NCBI RefSeq assembly: GCF_021491915.1
Contig: NZ_CP090836.1
Span: 723,501-787,500, forward strand
Direction: 5' to 3'
From: Paracoccus everestensis
GTDB taxonomy: Bacteria; Pseudomonadota; Alphaproteobacteria; Rhodobacterales; Rhodobacteraceae
Length of the DNA: 64,000 nt
The position numbers were made by a program, and so were the translations under genes. The stretch's first letter is position 1; each line of letters begins with the position of its first letter. Below are positions 55,736 through 64,000 of the stretch, piece after piece. The notes under the pieces were generated by a model. The model worked only from the letters and a program-made list of their open reading frames with translations. It ran no database searches and was not told where the DNA came from.

Positions 55736-57565
55736 ATGATCCGCATCCCCCTGCGCCCCCTGGCCAAGATCCTCCGCGCCCGCGAGCGGGGCGAAAACCC
55801 CGACGACATCGAGACCGAAAACCGCCGCCAGCGGCATGAGGCTGTCCAGGACAAGGCCCGCCGCCGGGCCGAGGGGCGGCTGGCACTGATGGCAAGCTGT
55901 TTTGTCCTGGCCTTCGGCGTGGTGGGGGTCCGCATGGGCACCCTGGCGTCAAGCGATCCGATCGAGCCGCAAAGCGAGGTGATGTCGGCCCAGATAGTCT
56001 CGCAGCGCGCCGATATCACCGACCGGCAGGGCCGCGTGCTGGCGACGAACCTGCTGACCCATTCGCTTTATGCCCATCCCCACCAGATGGTAGATCCGGT
56101 CGGCGCGGCGAACGAGTTGGCGCGCATCTTTCCCGACCTGGATGCTGCCGACCTGACCAAGGACTTCACCGGCAGCCGCAAGTTCATGTGGATCAAGCGC
56201 AAGATGTCGCCCGAACAGATGCAGGCGGTCCATGACATCGGCGAACCCGGCCTGCTGTTCGGCCCGCGAGAGATGCGCGTTTATCCCAATGGCCATATTG
56301 CCAGCCATATCCTGGGCGGGTCCGGCTTCGGCAACGAAGGCGTTAACAGCGCCGAGGTTCTGGGCGTCGCGGGCGTGGAAAAGGCCTTTGACGGCTGGCT
56401 GCGCGATCCTGCGAACGACGGCGCGCCCTTGCAGCTGTCCATCGACCTTTCCGTGCAATCCGCAATGGAGCAGGTCTTGGCGTCGGGCATGGAGGTGATG
56501 AGCGCGAAGGGCGCCACCGGCATCCTGATGGAAATCGCGACGGGCGAGATCCTGGCCATGGCCAGCCTGCCGGATTTCGACCCGAACGACCGGCCCCGCC
56601 CCTTGCTGAAGGGCGATCCGTCCGACAGCCCGTTGTTCAACCGCGCGGTGCAGGGACAATACGAACTCGGATCGACCTTCAAGATCTTCCCGGTCGCGCA
56701 GGCGCTCGATCTGCAGATCATCAATCCCAACAGCGGCATCAACACCACGACGCCGATGCGCATTGGCAAATACCGGATCAGCGACTTTTCTAACTATGGC
56801 GCGCAATTGTCGGCAACGGACGTGATCGTCAAGTCCTCGAACGTGGGCACGGTTCGGATCGCGCAGATGATCGGCGTAGAGCGGCAAAAGGATTTCCTGC
56901 AAAAGCTGGGCTTCTTCGAACCCCTGCCGATCGAGATGGTCGAGGCCCCGACCGGCAAGCCGCTGGTCCCGACCCGCTGGCCCGCCGTGACTGCGGCCAC
57001 CGTGTCATTTGGCCACGGCCTTGCCGCAAGCCCGCTGCATCTGGCCGCGGCCTATGCCACCGTTGCCAATGGCGGCGTGAAGGTGACCCCCACCCTGATC
57101 CACGGCCGCACCCGGCCCGAAGGCGCACGGATCCTGTCGGAACGCGCCGCCGCCCGCGCGGTGGATATGCTGCGCCAGGTCGTCACGCGCGGCACCGCCA
57201 AGCAGGCCGAGGTGGAAGGCTATGAGGTTGCGGGCAAGACCGGCACCGCCGACAAGCCCCGTCCGTCCGGCGGTTATTACGACAACAAGGTGGTCTCGAC
57301 CTTTGCATCGGTCTTTCCGGCCAGCGCCCCAAAATACGTGATGATCGTGACGCTGGACGAACCGTCCGTGACCGGGCCGGGCGGGGAAAGCCGCACGGCA
57401 GGGGCGACCGCCGCCCCTGTCGCCTCGGCCATCATCAGGCGCCTGGCGCCGCTGGTCGGGCTGGAACCCGTTACCGACGAAAACCTGCCGGTCATCGAGC
57501 CGCGCTTTGCGCCCCGTGTTGAATCGCAACCGGGCGATGAGCTAAAGGTCGTCGCAAATAAATGA
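55736..57565 (+). CDS. ftsI: FtsI/PBP3, septal peptidoglycan transpeptidase
   Basis: Class B penicillin-binding protein that cross-links septal peptidoglycan with FtsW. The 609-aa protein has an N-terminal cytoplasmic tail, a membrane helix (about 49-68), the PBP dimerisation domain starting at RADITDRQGRVLATNL and the transpeptidase domain. Active-site motifs are Ser313-T-F-Lys316, Ser367-S-Asn369 and Lys501-T-G-T504. I chose the ATG at 55736 because AGGAG lies 8 bp before it; GTGs at 55727 and 55733 are alternatives. The gene ends overlapping murE by four bases. Confidence 0.95.
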   Translation: MIRIPLRPLAKILRARERGENPDDIETENRRQRHEAVQDKARRRAEGRLALMASCFVLAFGVVGVRMGTLASSDPIEPQSEVMSAQIVSQRADITDRQGRVLATNLLTHSLYAHPHQMVDPVGAANELARIFPDLDAADLTKDFTGSRKFMWIKRKMSPEQMQAVHDIGEPGLLFGPREMRVYPNGHIASHILGGSGFGNEGVNSAEVLGVAGVEKAFDGWLRDPANDGAPLQLSIDLSVQSAMEQVLASGMEVMSAKGATGILMEIATGEILAMASLPDFDPNDRPRPLLKGDPSDSPLFNRAVQGQYELGSTFKIFPVAQALDLQIINPNSGINTTTPMRIGKYRISDFSNYGAQLSATDVIVKSSNVGTVRIAQMIGVERQKDFLQKLGFFEPLPIEMVEAPTGKPLVPTRWPAVTAATVSFGHGLAASPLHLAAAYATVANGGVKVTPTLIHGRTRPEGARILSERAAARAVDMLRQVVTRGTAKQAEVEGYEVAGKTGTADKPRPSGGYYDNKVVSTFASVFPASAPKYVMIVTLDEPSVTGPGGESRTAGATAAPVASAIIRRLAPLVGLEPVTDENLPVIEPRFAPRVESQPGDELKVVANK

Positions 57566-59061
57566 CGGGTAGAATTGTGGGGCAAGGCAGGAAAACGCTG
57601 TCGCAGCTTGGGCTGCGGGCAAGGGACGGGCGCGACCCGGACATCACCGGGTTGTCGCTGGACAGCCGCACAGTAAAGCCCGGACATCTGTTCGCGGCAC
57701 TTCCGGGATCGGCGGTCCATGGCGCGGACTTCATTCCCTATGCCCTGCGCATGGAGGCAGGCGCGGTCCTGACCGACCGCCTGGGTGCTGAAATGGCCGC
57801 AGAGGCCCTGTCGGGCTGGAACGGCGCCGTTGTCGTGGCCGAGGATGCGCGCGGCGCCCTGGCCGGTGCCGCAGCCCTGTGGTTCGAGGCACAGCCCGAT
57901 CATGTGGTCGCCGTTACCGGCACATCCGGCAAGACCAGCGTCGCCAGCTTTACCCGCCAGATCTGGCAGCACCTGGGCCACAAGGCCGTCAGCCTGGGCA
58001 CGATGGGGGTCGAAGGCGATCACCAGGCCAAGCTGGCCCACACCACCCCCGACCCCCTGACCCTGCACCGTATTCTGGCCGAGGCCGCGCAGGCAGGCGT
58101 CACCCATGCCGCGATGGAGGCGTCCAGCCACGGGCTGGACCAGCGCCGCCTGGACGGCGTCCGGATCGAGGCCGGGGTCTTCACCAACTTCAGCCAGGAT
58201 CACCTGGATTACCACGCGGGCTTTGATGAATACTTTGCGGCCAAGGCGCTGCTGTTCAATCACATCCTGGAAGACGGCGCGGCGGCGGTCATCAATATCG
58301 ACAGCGAACGCGGGCGGCAGATGCTGGACATCGCCACGGATCGCGGACTGGCGGTCACGACGGTCGGCAATGGCGAAAACGCCATGCTGCGGATCCTCGG
58401 CCAACGCTATGACGCGACCGGGCAGGATCTGCGGTTTTCGCTGATGGGCCAGCCGTATCTGGTCCGCCTGCCGCTGATCGGCGGGTTCCAGGCGGAAAAC
58501 GTGCTGGCGGCCATGGGGCTGGTGCTGGCTGCGGGCGATCCTGCCGACAAGGTGCTGCGTGCCCTGCCCAACCTGCACACCGTGCGCGGGCGGATGCAGC
58601 TTGTGGCCCAACGCGAAAACGGCGCGACGGTCTTTGTCGATTACGCCCACAAGCCCGGCGCGGTCGTGGCTGCGCTGCAATCTTTGCGCCCCCACGTCAT
58701 GGGCCGCATCGTCTGCGTGATCGGCGCGGGCGGCGACCGCGACCGGGGCAAGCGCCCCCTGATGGGGCACGCCGCGCGCGACTTTGCCGATGTGGTGATC
58801 GTCACCGACGACAACCCCCGGACCGAGGATCCTGCCGCCATCCGCGCCGCCGTCATGGAAGGCGCAGGGCCGGATGCCACCGAAGTGGCTGACCGGGCCG
58901 AGGCGATCCTGCGCGGCGTCGATGCGCTGCTGCCGGGCGACGCGCTCTTGATCTGCGGCAAGGGACACGAAACCGGCCAGATCATCGGCACCGACGTTTA
59001 TCCCTTTGACGATGCCGAACAGGCATCCGTGGCGGTTGCTGCACTGGACGGCAAGATATGA
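57562..59061 (+). CDS. murE: UDP-MurNAc-L-Ala-D-Glu:meso-diaminopimelate ligase MurE
   Basis: Adds meso-diaminopimelate to the peptidoglycan stem peptide in the cytoplasm. The 499-aa protein has the ATP-binding TGTSGKT at residues 119-125, the conserved EASSHGLDQRR, FTNFSQDHLDYH and, at 417-420, DNPR, the signature that marks meso-diaminopimelate rather than lysine as substrate. ATGA overlaps on both sides couple it to ftsI and murF. Confidence 0.96.
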   Translation: MTGRIVGQGRKTLSQLGLRARDGRDPDITGLSLDSRTVKPGHLFAALPGSAVHGADFIPYALRMEAGAVLTDRLGAEMAAEALSGWNGAVVVAEDARGALAGAAALWFEAQPDHVVAVTGTSGKTSVASFTRQIWQHLGHKAVSLGTMGVEGDHQAKLAHTTPDPLTLHRILAEAAQAGVTHAAMEASSHGLDQRRLDGVRIEAGVFTNFSQDHLDYHAGFDEYFAAKALLFNHILEDGAAAVINIDSERGRQMLDIATDRGLAVTTVGNGENAMLRILGQRYDATGQDLRFSLMGQPYLVRLPLIGGFQAENVLAAMGLVLAAGDPADKVLRALPNLHTVRGRMQLVAQRENGATVFVDYAHKPGAVVAALQSLRPHVMGRIVCVIGAGGDRDRGKRPLMGHAARDFADVVIVTDDNPRTEDPAAIRAAVMEGAGPDATEVADRAEAILRGVDALLPGDALLICGKGHETGQIIGTDVYPFDDAEQASVAVAALDGKI

Positions 59062-60428
59062 CCCTGTGGACAGCCGAGGAAGCCGCCGCCGCGACAGGCG
59101 GGCGGGCGCAGGGCGATTGGGCGGCCTCGGGCGTGTCCATCGACACGCGCACCATCCAGCCGGGCGATCTGTTCGTTGCCCTGACGGACGCACGCAACGG
59201 CCATGACTTCGTGGTGCAGGCGTTGGACAAGGGCGCCTCAGCGGCCTTGGTCAGCCGGATCCCGGACGGGGTGGCCTCGAACGCGCCGCTGTTGATCGTG
59301 CCGGACGTGCTTGCTGCGCTGGAAGGGCTGGGCCGCGCGGGTCGCAAGCGCATGACCGGCAAGGTCGTCGCAATCACCGGATCGGTCGGAAAGACCTCGA
59401 CCAAGGACATGGCCCGCGTGGCGCTGACCGGGCAGGGGCGCATCCACGCGGCCGAGGCCAGCTATAACAATCACTGGGGCGTGCCGCTGACCCTGGCGCG
59501 GATGCCCCGCCACACCGATTTCGCCATCATCGAAATCGGCATGAACCATCCGGGCGAAATCGCGCCCCTGTCCCGCCTGGCCCGCCCCCACGTCGCGATG
59601 ATCACCACCGTTGCAGCCGCCCATCTGGAAGCCTTTGGCGCCATCGAGGGCATCGCCCGCGAGAAGGGGGCGATCTTCGAGGGACTGGAACCCATCGGCC
59701 ACGCCATCATCCCCGAGGATTTGCCGGTCACGCAAATCCTGCGCGATTGCGCGGATGCCGCGGGGGCACTCGTGATGGGCTTTGGCCGCGACGGCCAAGC
59801 CAAGTTGATGCAGGCCAAGACCGATGACGGCACGCTGAAATGCCGCGCAAGGATCAGCGGCGAGACACTGGATTTCACCCTTCAAACCACCGGCAGTCAT
59901 TTCGCGCTGAACGCGGTGGGCGTTCTGGCCGCGCTTGCCGCCGCTGGCGCGGATGTAAAAGAGGCCGCCATGCGCCTGGGCGACTGGCTGCCGCCCAAGG
60001 GACGCGGTGCAGTGGAAGACCTGGCGGGCCTGCGCCTGATCGACGACGCTTATAACGCCAACCCGACCTCGTTGTCGGCGGGCCTTGCCACGCTGGCTGC
60101 ATTGGGAGGCGGGCGCAGGGTCGCGATCCTGGGCGATATGCTGGAACTGGGTGCGGACGAGATCCCGATGCACCGGGACATGGCCCATGACCCGTCTATG
60201 GCGCAGGTTGATCTGGTCCACAGCGCCGGTCCCCGGATGCGCCACCTGCACGACGCCCTGCCGCCTGCCAAGCGCGGGGTCTGGGCGGAAACCGCCGAGG
60301 AATTGGCGGCCCGCGCGGGGGACTTGGTGGCGCCTGGCGATGTCGTGCTGGTGAAGGGGTCGAAGTCCTCGAAGATTTCGACGGTTGTCGACGCCTTGCG
60401 CCGTGCGGCGCAAGATTCGATGTTTTGA
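59058..60428 (+). CDS. murF: UDP-MurNAc-tripeptide:D-Ala-D-Ala ligase MurF
   Basis: Adds D-Ala-D-Ala to complete the pentapeptide. 456 aa with ATP-binding TGSVGKTS at residues 108-115, NNHWGVPLTLARMP, EIGMNHPGEI and the C-terminal DDAYNANPTSL motif typical of MurF. The ATG overlaps the murE stop, and mraY follows 16 bp later. Confidence 0.96.
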   Translation: MTLWTAEEAAAATGGRAQGDWAASGVSIDTRTIQPGDLFVALTDARNGHDFVVQALDKGASAALVSRIPDGVASNAPLLIVPDVLAALEGLGRAGRKRMTGKVVAITGSVGKTSTKDMARVALTGQGRIHAAEASYNNHWGVPLTLARMPRHTDFAIIEIGMNHPGEIAPLSRLARPHVAMITTVAAAHLEAFGAIEGIAREKGAIFEGLEPIGHAIIPEDLPVTQILRDCADAAGALVMGFGRDGQAKLMQAKTDDGTLKCRARISGETLDFTLQTTGSHFALNAVGVLAALAAAGADVKEAAMRLGDWLPPKGRGAVEDLAGLRLIDDAYNANPTSLSAGLATLAALGGGRRVAILGDMLELGADEIPMHRDMAHDPSMAQVDLVHSAGPRMRHLHDALPPAKRGVWAETAEELAARAGDLVAPGDVVLVKGSKSSKISTVVDALRRAAQDSMF

Positions 60429-60444
60429 CGGCAAGGAATAACGG

Positions 60445-61527
<1,083 letters not shown>

Positions 61528-61585
61528 TCTTTGTCTTGGCATAAATATCCCGCGGGGGTCCGGGGGCGCGAAGCCCCCGGCCGCG
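61528..61585 (+). repeat. AAATATCC/GC-hairpin element, copy E
   Basis: Starts right after the mraY stop: TCTTTGTCTTGGC, then TAAATATCCCGCGGGGG (61542-61558), TCCGG and a hairpin with arms GGGGGC/GCCCCC-like (61562-61579). It lies inside the cell-wall operon, 20 bp before the murD ATG, so it cannot be a full terminator if murD is cotranscribed. Confidence 0.75.
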
Positions 61586-61601
61586 ACATCAGGAGCATTC
61601 C

Positions 61602-63005
61602 ATGATCCCGGTTCAAGGCGTCGAAGGACAAACCATTGCCGTTCTAGGCCTTGGCCGATCCGGCAAGGCCACTGCCGCGGCCCTGGCGGCGGGCGGCGCC
61701 ACGGTCGTTGCCTGGGACGACGGCGTCGATACCCGAGAGGCTGCGGCCGCCGATGGCCTGACCATTGCCGACCTGACCCGCGCCGATGCCTGGACGGGCG
61801 TAGCGGCGCTGATCACCAGCCCCGGCATTCCGCATCTTTACCCCAGGCCCCATCCGGTGATCGCCAAGGCCTATGCCATGGGGATTCCGGTGGACAACGA
61901 CATCGGCCTGTTCTTCCGCAGCTATGCAACCGAAGATTGGGAAGGCTTCGACCGCGCCCCTCGCGTGATCGCCGTGACCGGATCGAACGGCAAATCGACC
62001 ACCACGGCGCTGATCCATCACATCCTGTCCGAAGCGGGGCGCCCGACGCAGATGGGCGGCAATATCGGCACCGGCGTGCTGTCCCTGGAACCCGCGATCG
62101 ACGGAGAGGTGGTGGTGCTGGAACTGTCCAGCTATCAAACGGACCTTGCCCGCGCGCTGACGCCCGATGTTGCGGTCTTCACCAATCTGTCGCCTGACCA
62201 CCTGGACCGCCACGGCGGTCCCGGGGGATATTTCGCGGCCAAGCGGCGTCTGTTTACCGAAGGCGGACCAGACCGTGCCGTGATCGGCGTCGACGAGGTC
62301 GAGGGGCTTTACCTGGCGAACCAGTTGTCGATGGGACCAGCGGACGACCGGGTGATCCGGATATCAGCCGGACAAAAGCTTGACGGGGGGGCGTGGTCGG
62401 TCTTTGCGCGCAAGGGGCATCTGGCCGAATACCGCAAGGGGCGGCAGGCGGCATCCATCGACCTGCGCGCCATCCAGGGCCTGCCGGGCGCGCATAATCA
62501 CCAGAATGCCTGTGCCGCCTATGCCGCCTGCCGGGCCGTGGGACTGGCGCCGCGCGACATCGAGGCCGCGTTCCACAGCTTTGCCGGTCTGCCGCACCGC
62601 AGCCAGACCGTGGCCGAAATAGGAGGCGTGCGTTACGTCAATGATTCCAAGGCCACCAATGTCGATGCCGCCGCCAAGGCGCTGCAAGCCTTTGACCGGA
62701 TCCGGTGGATTGCCGGGGGTCTGGGGAAAGAGGGCGGCATCGCCGCGCTGGCACCCCATCTGGGGCGCGTGACCAAGGCTTATCTGATCGGCCATTCCGC
62801 GCGCGACTTTGCCCTCGAGATTGGCCAGACCCCCTACGAGATCGTCGAGACGATGGAAGCTGCCGTCGCCCGCGCCGTGTCCGAGGCCCAGCCGGGTGAA
62901 ACCGTGCTGCTGGCCCCTGCCGCCGCCAGCTTCGACCAGTATCCGAATTTCGAGAAGCGGGGCGAGCATTTCACCGAACTGGTGAAAGCGGTGGCTTCCC
63001 GCTGA
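61602..63005 (+). CDS. murD: UDP-MurNAc-L-alanine:D-glutamate ligase MurD
   Basis: Adds D-glutamate to UDP-MurNAc-Ala. The 467-aa protein has an N-terminal Rossmann domain ([13 protein letters not shown]), ATP site TGSNGKST at residues 126-133, LSSYQTD and [13 protein letters not shown] in the central domain and NDSKATN in the C-terminal domain. AGGAGC lies before the ATG at 61602. Unlike the usual cluster, ftsW and murG do not follow directly; instead a convergent enoyl-CoA hydratase does. Confidence 0.96.
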   Translation: MIPVQGVEGQTIAVLGLGRSGKATAAALAAGGATVVAWDDGVDTREAAAADGLTIADLTRADAWTGVAALITSPGIPHLYPRPHPVIAKAYAMGIPVDNDIGLFFRSYATEDWEGFDRAPRVIAVTGSNGKSTTTALIHHILSEAGRPTQMGGNIGTGVLSLEPAIDGEVVVLELSSYQTDLARALTPDVAVFTNLSPDHLDRHGGPGGYFAAKRRLFTEGGPDRAVIGVDEVEGLYLANQLSMGPADDRVIRISAGQKLDGGAWSVFARKGHLAEYRKGRQAASIDLRAIQGLPGAHNHQNACAAYAACRAVGLAPRDIEAAFHSFAGLPHRSQTVAEIGGVRYVNDSKATNVDAAAKALQAFDRIRWIAGGLGKEGGIAALAPHLGRVTKAYLIGHSARDFALEIGQTPYEIVETMEAAVARAVSEAQPGETVLLAPAAASFDQYPNFEKRGEHFTELVKAVASR

Positions 63006-63018
63006 CGGCAAGCGGGGC

Positions 63019-63085
63019 AGGGGGCTTTCAGCCCCCTCGGCCGCAAGCGGCCTCACCCCCGAGGATATTTAGGCCAAGGTAAAGC
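63019..63085 (-). repeat. AAATATCC/GC-hairpin element, copy F
   Basis: Read on the minus strand: after the enoyl-CoA hydratase stop comes CAGGCTTTACCTTGGCC, then TAAATATCCTCGGGGG (63071-63056), a GGCCGC/GCGGCC hairpin (63039-63052 region) and a GGGGGCT/AGCCCCC hairpin (63020-63036 region). Sense to the hydratase; it also lies just after murD from the other side. Confidence 0.75.
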
Positions 63086-63088
63086 CTG

Positions 63089-63874
63089 TCATGCCCAGCC
63101 TGGCGGGCGCTTGTCCAGGAATGCGGCCATGCCTTCGGCGGTATCGGGCAGCAGGATGTTCTGGCACATGGCCTCGCCTGCCATGGCATAGGCATCCCCC
63201 ACCCCAAGCCGCATCTGTTCGTGGAAGGCGCGCTTCCCCAGGCGGATCGCGGCCGGCAGCTTGGCGGCGATGGTCGCGGCCATCTGCATGGTGGCATCGG
63301 TCAAGGCATCCGGCGCGGCGATGCGGTTGACCAGGCCCAGCTGCAAGGCGCGAGATGCATCGATGAACTCGCCCGTCACCAGCATCTCGAATGCAGCCCG
63401 GGGCGGGATGGCGCGGGTCAGGGCGACCATGGGCGTCGAGCAGAACAGCCCGATGTTCACGCCGTTGACGCCAAAGCGCGCGGTTTGGGATGCCAAGGCC
63501 ATGTCGCATGATGCGACCAGCTGGCATCCCGCAGCCGTGGCGATGCCCTGAACCTCGGCAATGACCGGCTGGGGCAGGGCGGGGAGCCGTTGCATCATCC
63601 GCGCGCAACTGTCGAACAGGTCGGCAAAGGCGGCGCCCCCGCCATCCGCGCCATCGCGCGCCGCCTGCATCTGGCGCAGGTCGTGGCCCGCGCAGAACGC
63701 CTTGCCCGTCGCGGCAAGCACAACCACGCGGACATCCTTGTCATCCGCGATCCTGTCCAGTTCCGCCGTCAGTGCCGCGATCATCTCGACCGACAGAGCG
63801 TTGTAGTTGCCAGGACTGTTCAGCGTCACCCGCGCGACATGGCCATCATCTTGCCGCAGGATCAGGTCTGCCAT
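63089..63874 (-). CDS. Enoyl-CoA hydratase/isomerase family protein
   Basis: A 261-aa crotonase-fold enzyme. The oxyanion-hole segments are FCAGHDLRQM (about residues 60-69) and the GCQLVASCDMALAS stretch (about 113-126), with the conserved NIGLFC following. Residue pattern and length are close to the ECHDC3-like group rather than to a canonical short-chain hydratase, and the catalytic glutamate pair is not obvious, so it may act as an isomerase or on an unusual acyl-CoA. It starts MADLILRQDDGHVARVTLN, divergent from the partial gene at the window end. Confidence 0.9.
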   Translation of the reverse strand: MADLILRQDDGHVARVTLNSPGNYNALSVEMIAALTAELDRIADDKDVRVVVLAATGKAFCAGHDLRQMQAARDGADGGGAAFADLFDSCARMMQRLPALPQPVIAEVQGIATAAGCQLVASCDMALASQTARFGVNGVNIGLFCSTPMVALTRAIPPRAAFEMLVTGEFIDASRALQLGLVNRIAAPDALTDATMQMAATIAAKLPAAIRLGKRAFHEQMRLGVGDAYAMAGEAMCQNILLPDTAEGMAAFLDKRPPGWA

Positions 63875-63931
63875 CTTGATCTCTCCCCCTGTTTGCCGAA
63901 AGCCTATGCCGCGACAAGCGAAGGGGAAAGC

Positions 63932-64000
63932 ATGGATATCGTGATGGACGCGCAGGCGCTGAACGCCTTTCTGGCCAGCGACTTTCCGCAGGTGGCGAAT
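63932..64000 (+). CDS. Start of an unidentified gene (cut by window edge; possibly a PaaI-type thioesterase)
   Basis: Only 23 codons are visible, beginning MDIVMDAQALNAFLASDF. AAGGGGAAAG precedes the ATG at 63932, a good ribosome site. The pattern of an early acidic helix followed by FLASDFPQV resembles the start of some PaaI-family hotdog thioesterases, and the divergent acyl-CoA enzyme next to it would fit, but so short a piece cannot establish this. Confidence 0.45.
   Translation, partial: MDIVMDAQALNAFLASDFPQVAN

Noticed and set aside
57277..59193. 638-codon minus-strand frame opposite ftsI and murE
   Set aside because: Antisense shadow with no domain or ribosome site.

Overview
The window is 64 kb of GC-rich alphaproteobacterial chromosome. 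Gene content and order point to the Rhodobacterales, most likely Paracoccus or a close relative. The evidence is a ctaC-ctaB-small ORF-ctaG-ctaE oxidase cluster, a MipZ division ATPase, a pyruvate dehydrogenase with a lipoyl domain on E1-beta, paired ccr and ecm genes of the ethylmalonyl-CoA pathway, and a DUF1127 gene followed by CcsR-type RNA hairpins. This placement is inferred from gene families; no 16S rRNA gene is present. Nearly all the DNA is tightly packed housekeeping sequence with many 1-4 nt start/stop overlaps. I saw no tRNA, rRNA, insertion sequence, prophage or CRISPR array.

Layout: 0-6 kb holds the Tol-Pal operon on the minus strand (unknown 191-aa gene, ybgC, tolQ, tolR, tolA, tolB, pal; pal is cut by the window edge). 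6-13 kb, also minus, holds a 3-oxoacid CoA-transferase pair, topA, dprA and tldD. 13-22 kb, plus, holds the aa3 oxidase subunit II/III and assembly cluster with surf1, then threonine synthase, an M16 peptidase, an acetyltransferase and an FAD-linked oxidase. 22-28 kb is mixed: apt, a flavin reductase-like gene, GNAT, EcsC, a RecD-like helicase and glutamate dehydrogenase. 28-32 kb has two paralogous small cysteine-containing proteins and the divergent ccr/ecm pair. 32-37 kb, minus, is the ffh-chorismate mutase-rpsP-rimM-trmD-rplS-rpmE translation and secretion group, with azoR beyond it. 37-45.6 kb, plus, holds a LysR regulator, a peroxidase-like protein, a DMT exporter, mipZ, an RND efflux pair and a DJ-1/PfpI protein. 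45.7-51 kb, minus, holds pdhABC, ftsB, rlmJ and a DUF2945 gene. 51-52 kb is RNA-rich. 52-63 kb, plus, holds mrp and then the division and cell-wall cluster mraZ-rsmH-ftsL-ftsI-murE-murF-mraY-murD. The window closes with an enoyl-CoA hydratase and the first codons of another gene.

The most notable feature is at 51075-51599. Read on the minus strand, directly after a DUF1127 gene, it contains twelve consecutive stem-loops. Every loop carries CTCCTCC, a mimic of the 16S rRNA anti-Shine-Dalgarno sequence. This matches the CcsR/'cuckoo' RNA family and its DUF1127 partner CcaF1 of Rhodobacter, but in an enlarged array: three blocks of four hairpins, two of the blocks being near-identical ~180-bp tandem copies.

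Other non-coding signals are a terminator-bearing leader before mraZ that fits the Rhodobacter UpsM sRNA, six copies of an AAATATCC-plus-GC-hairpin element usually found just after stop codons, a REP-like palindrome pair that supplies the stop codons of two convergent genes, and several conventional terminators and operator-like inverted repeats.
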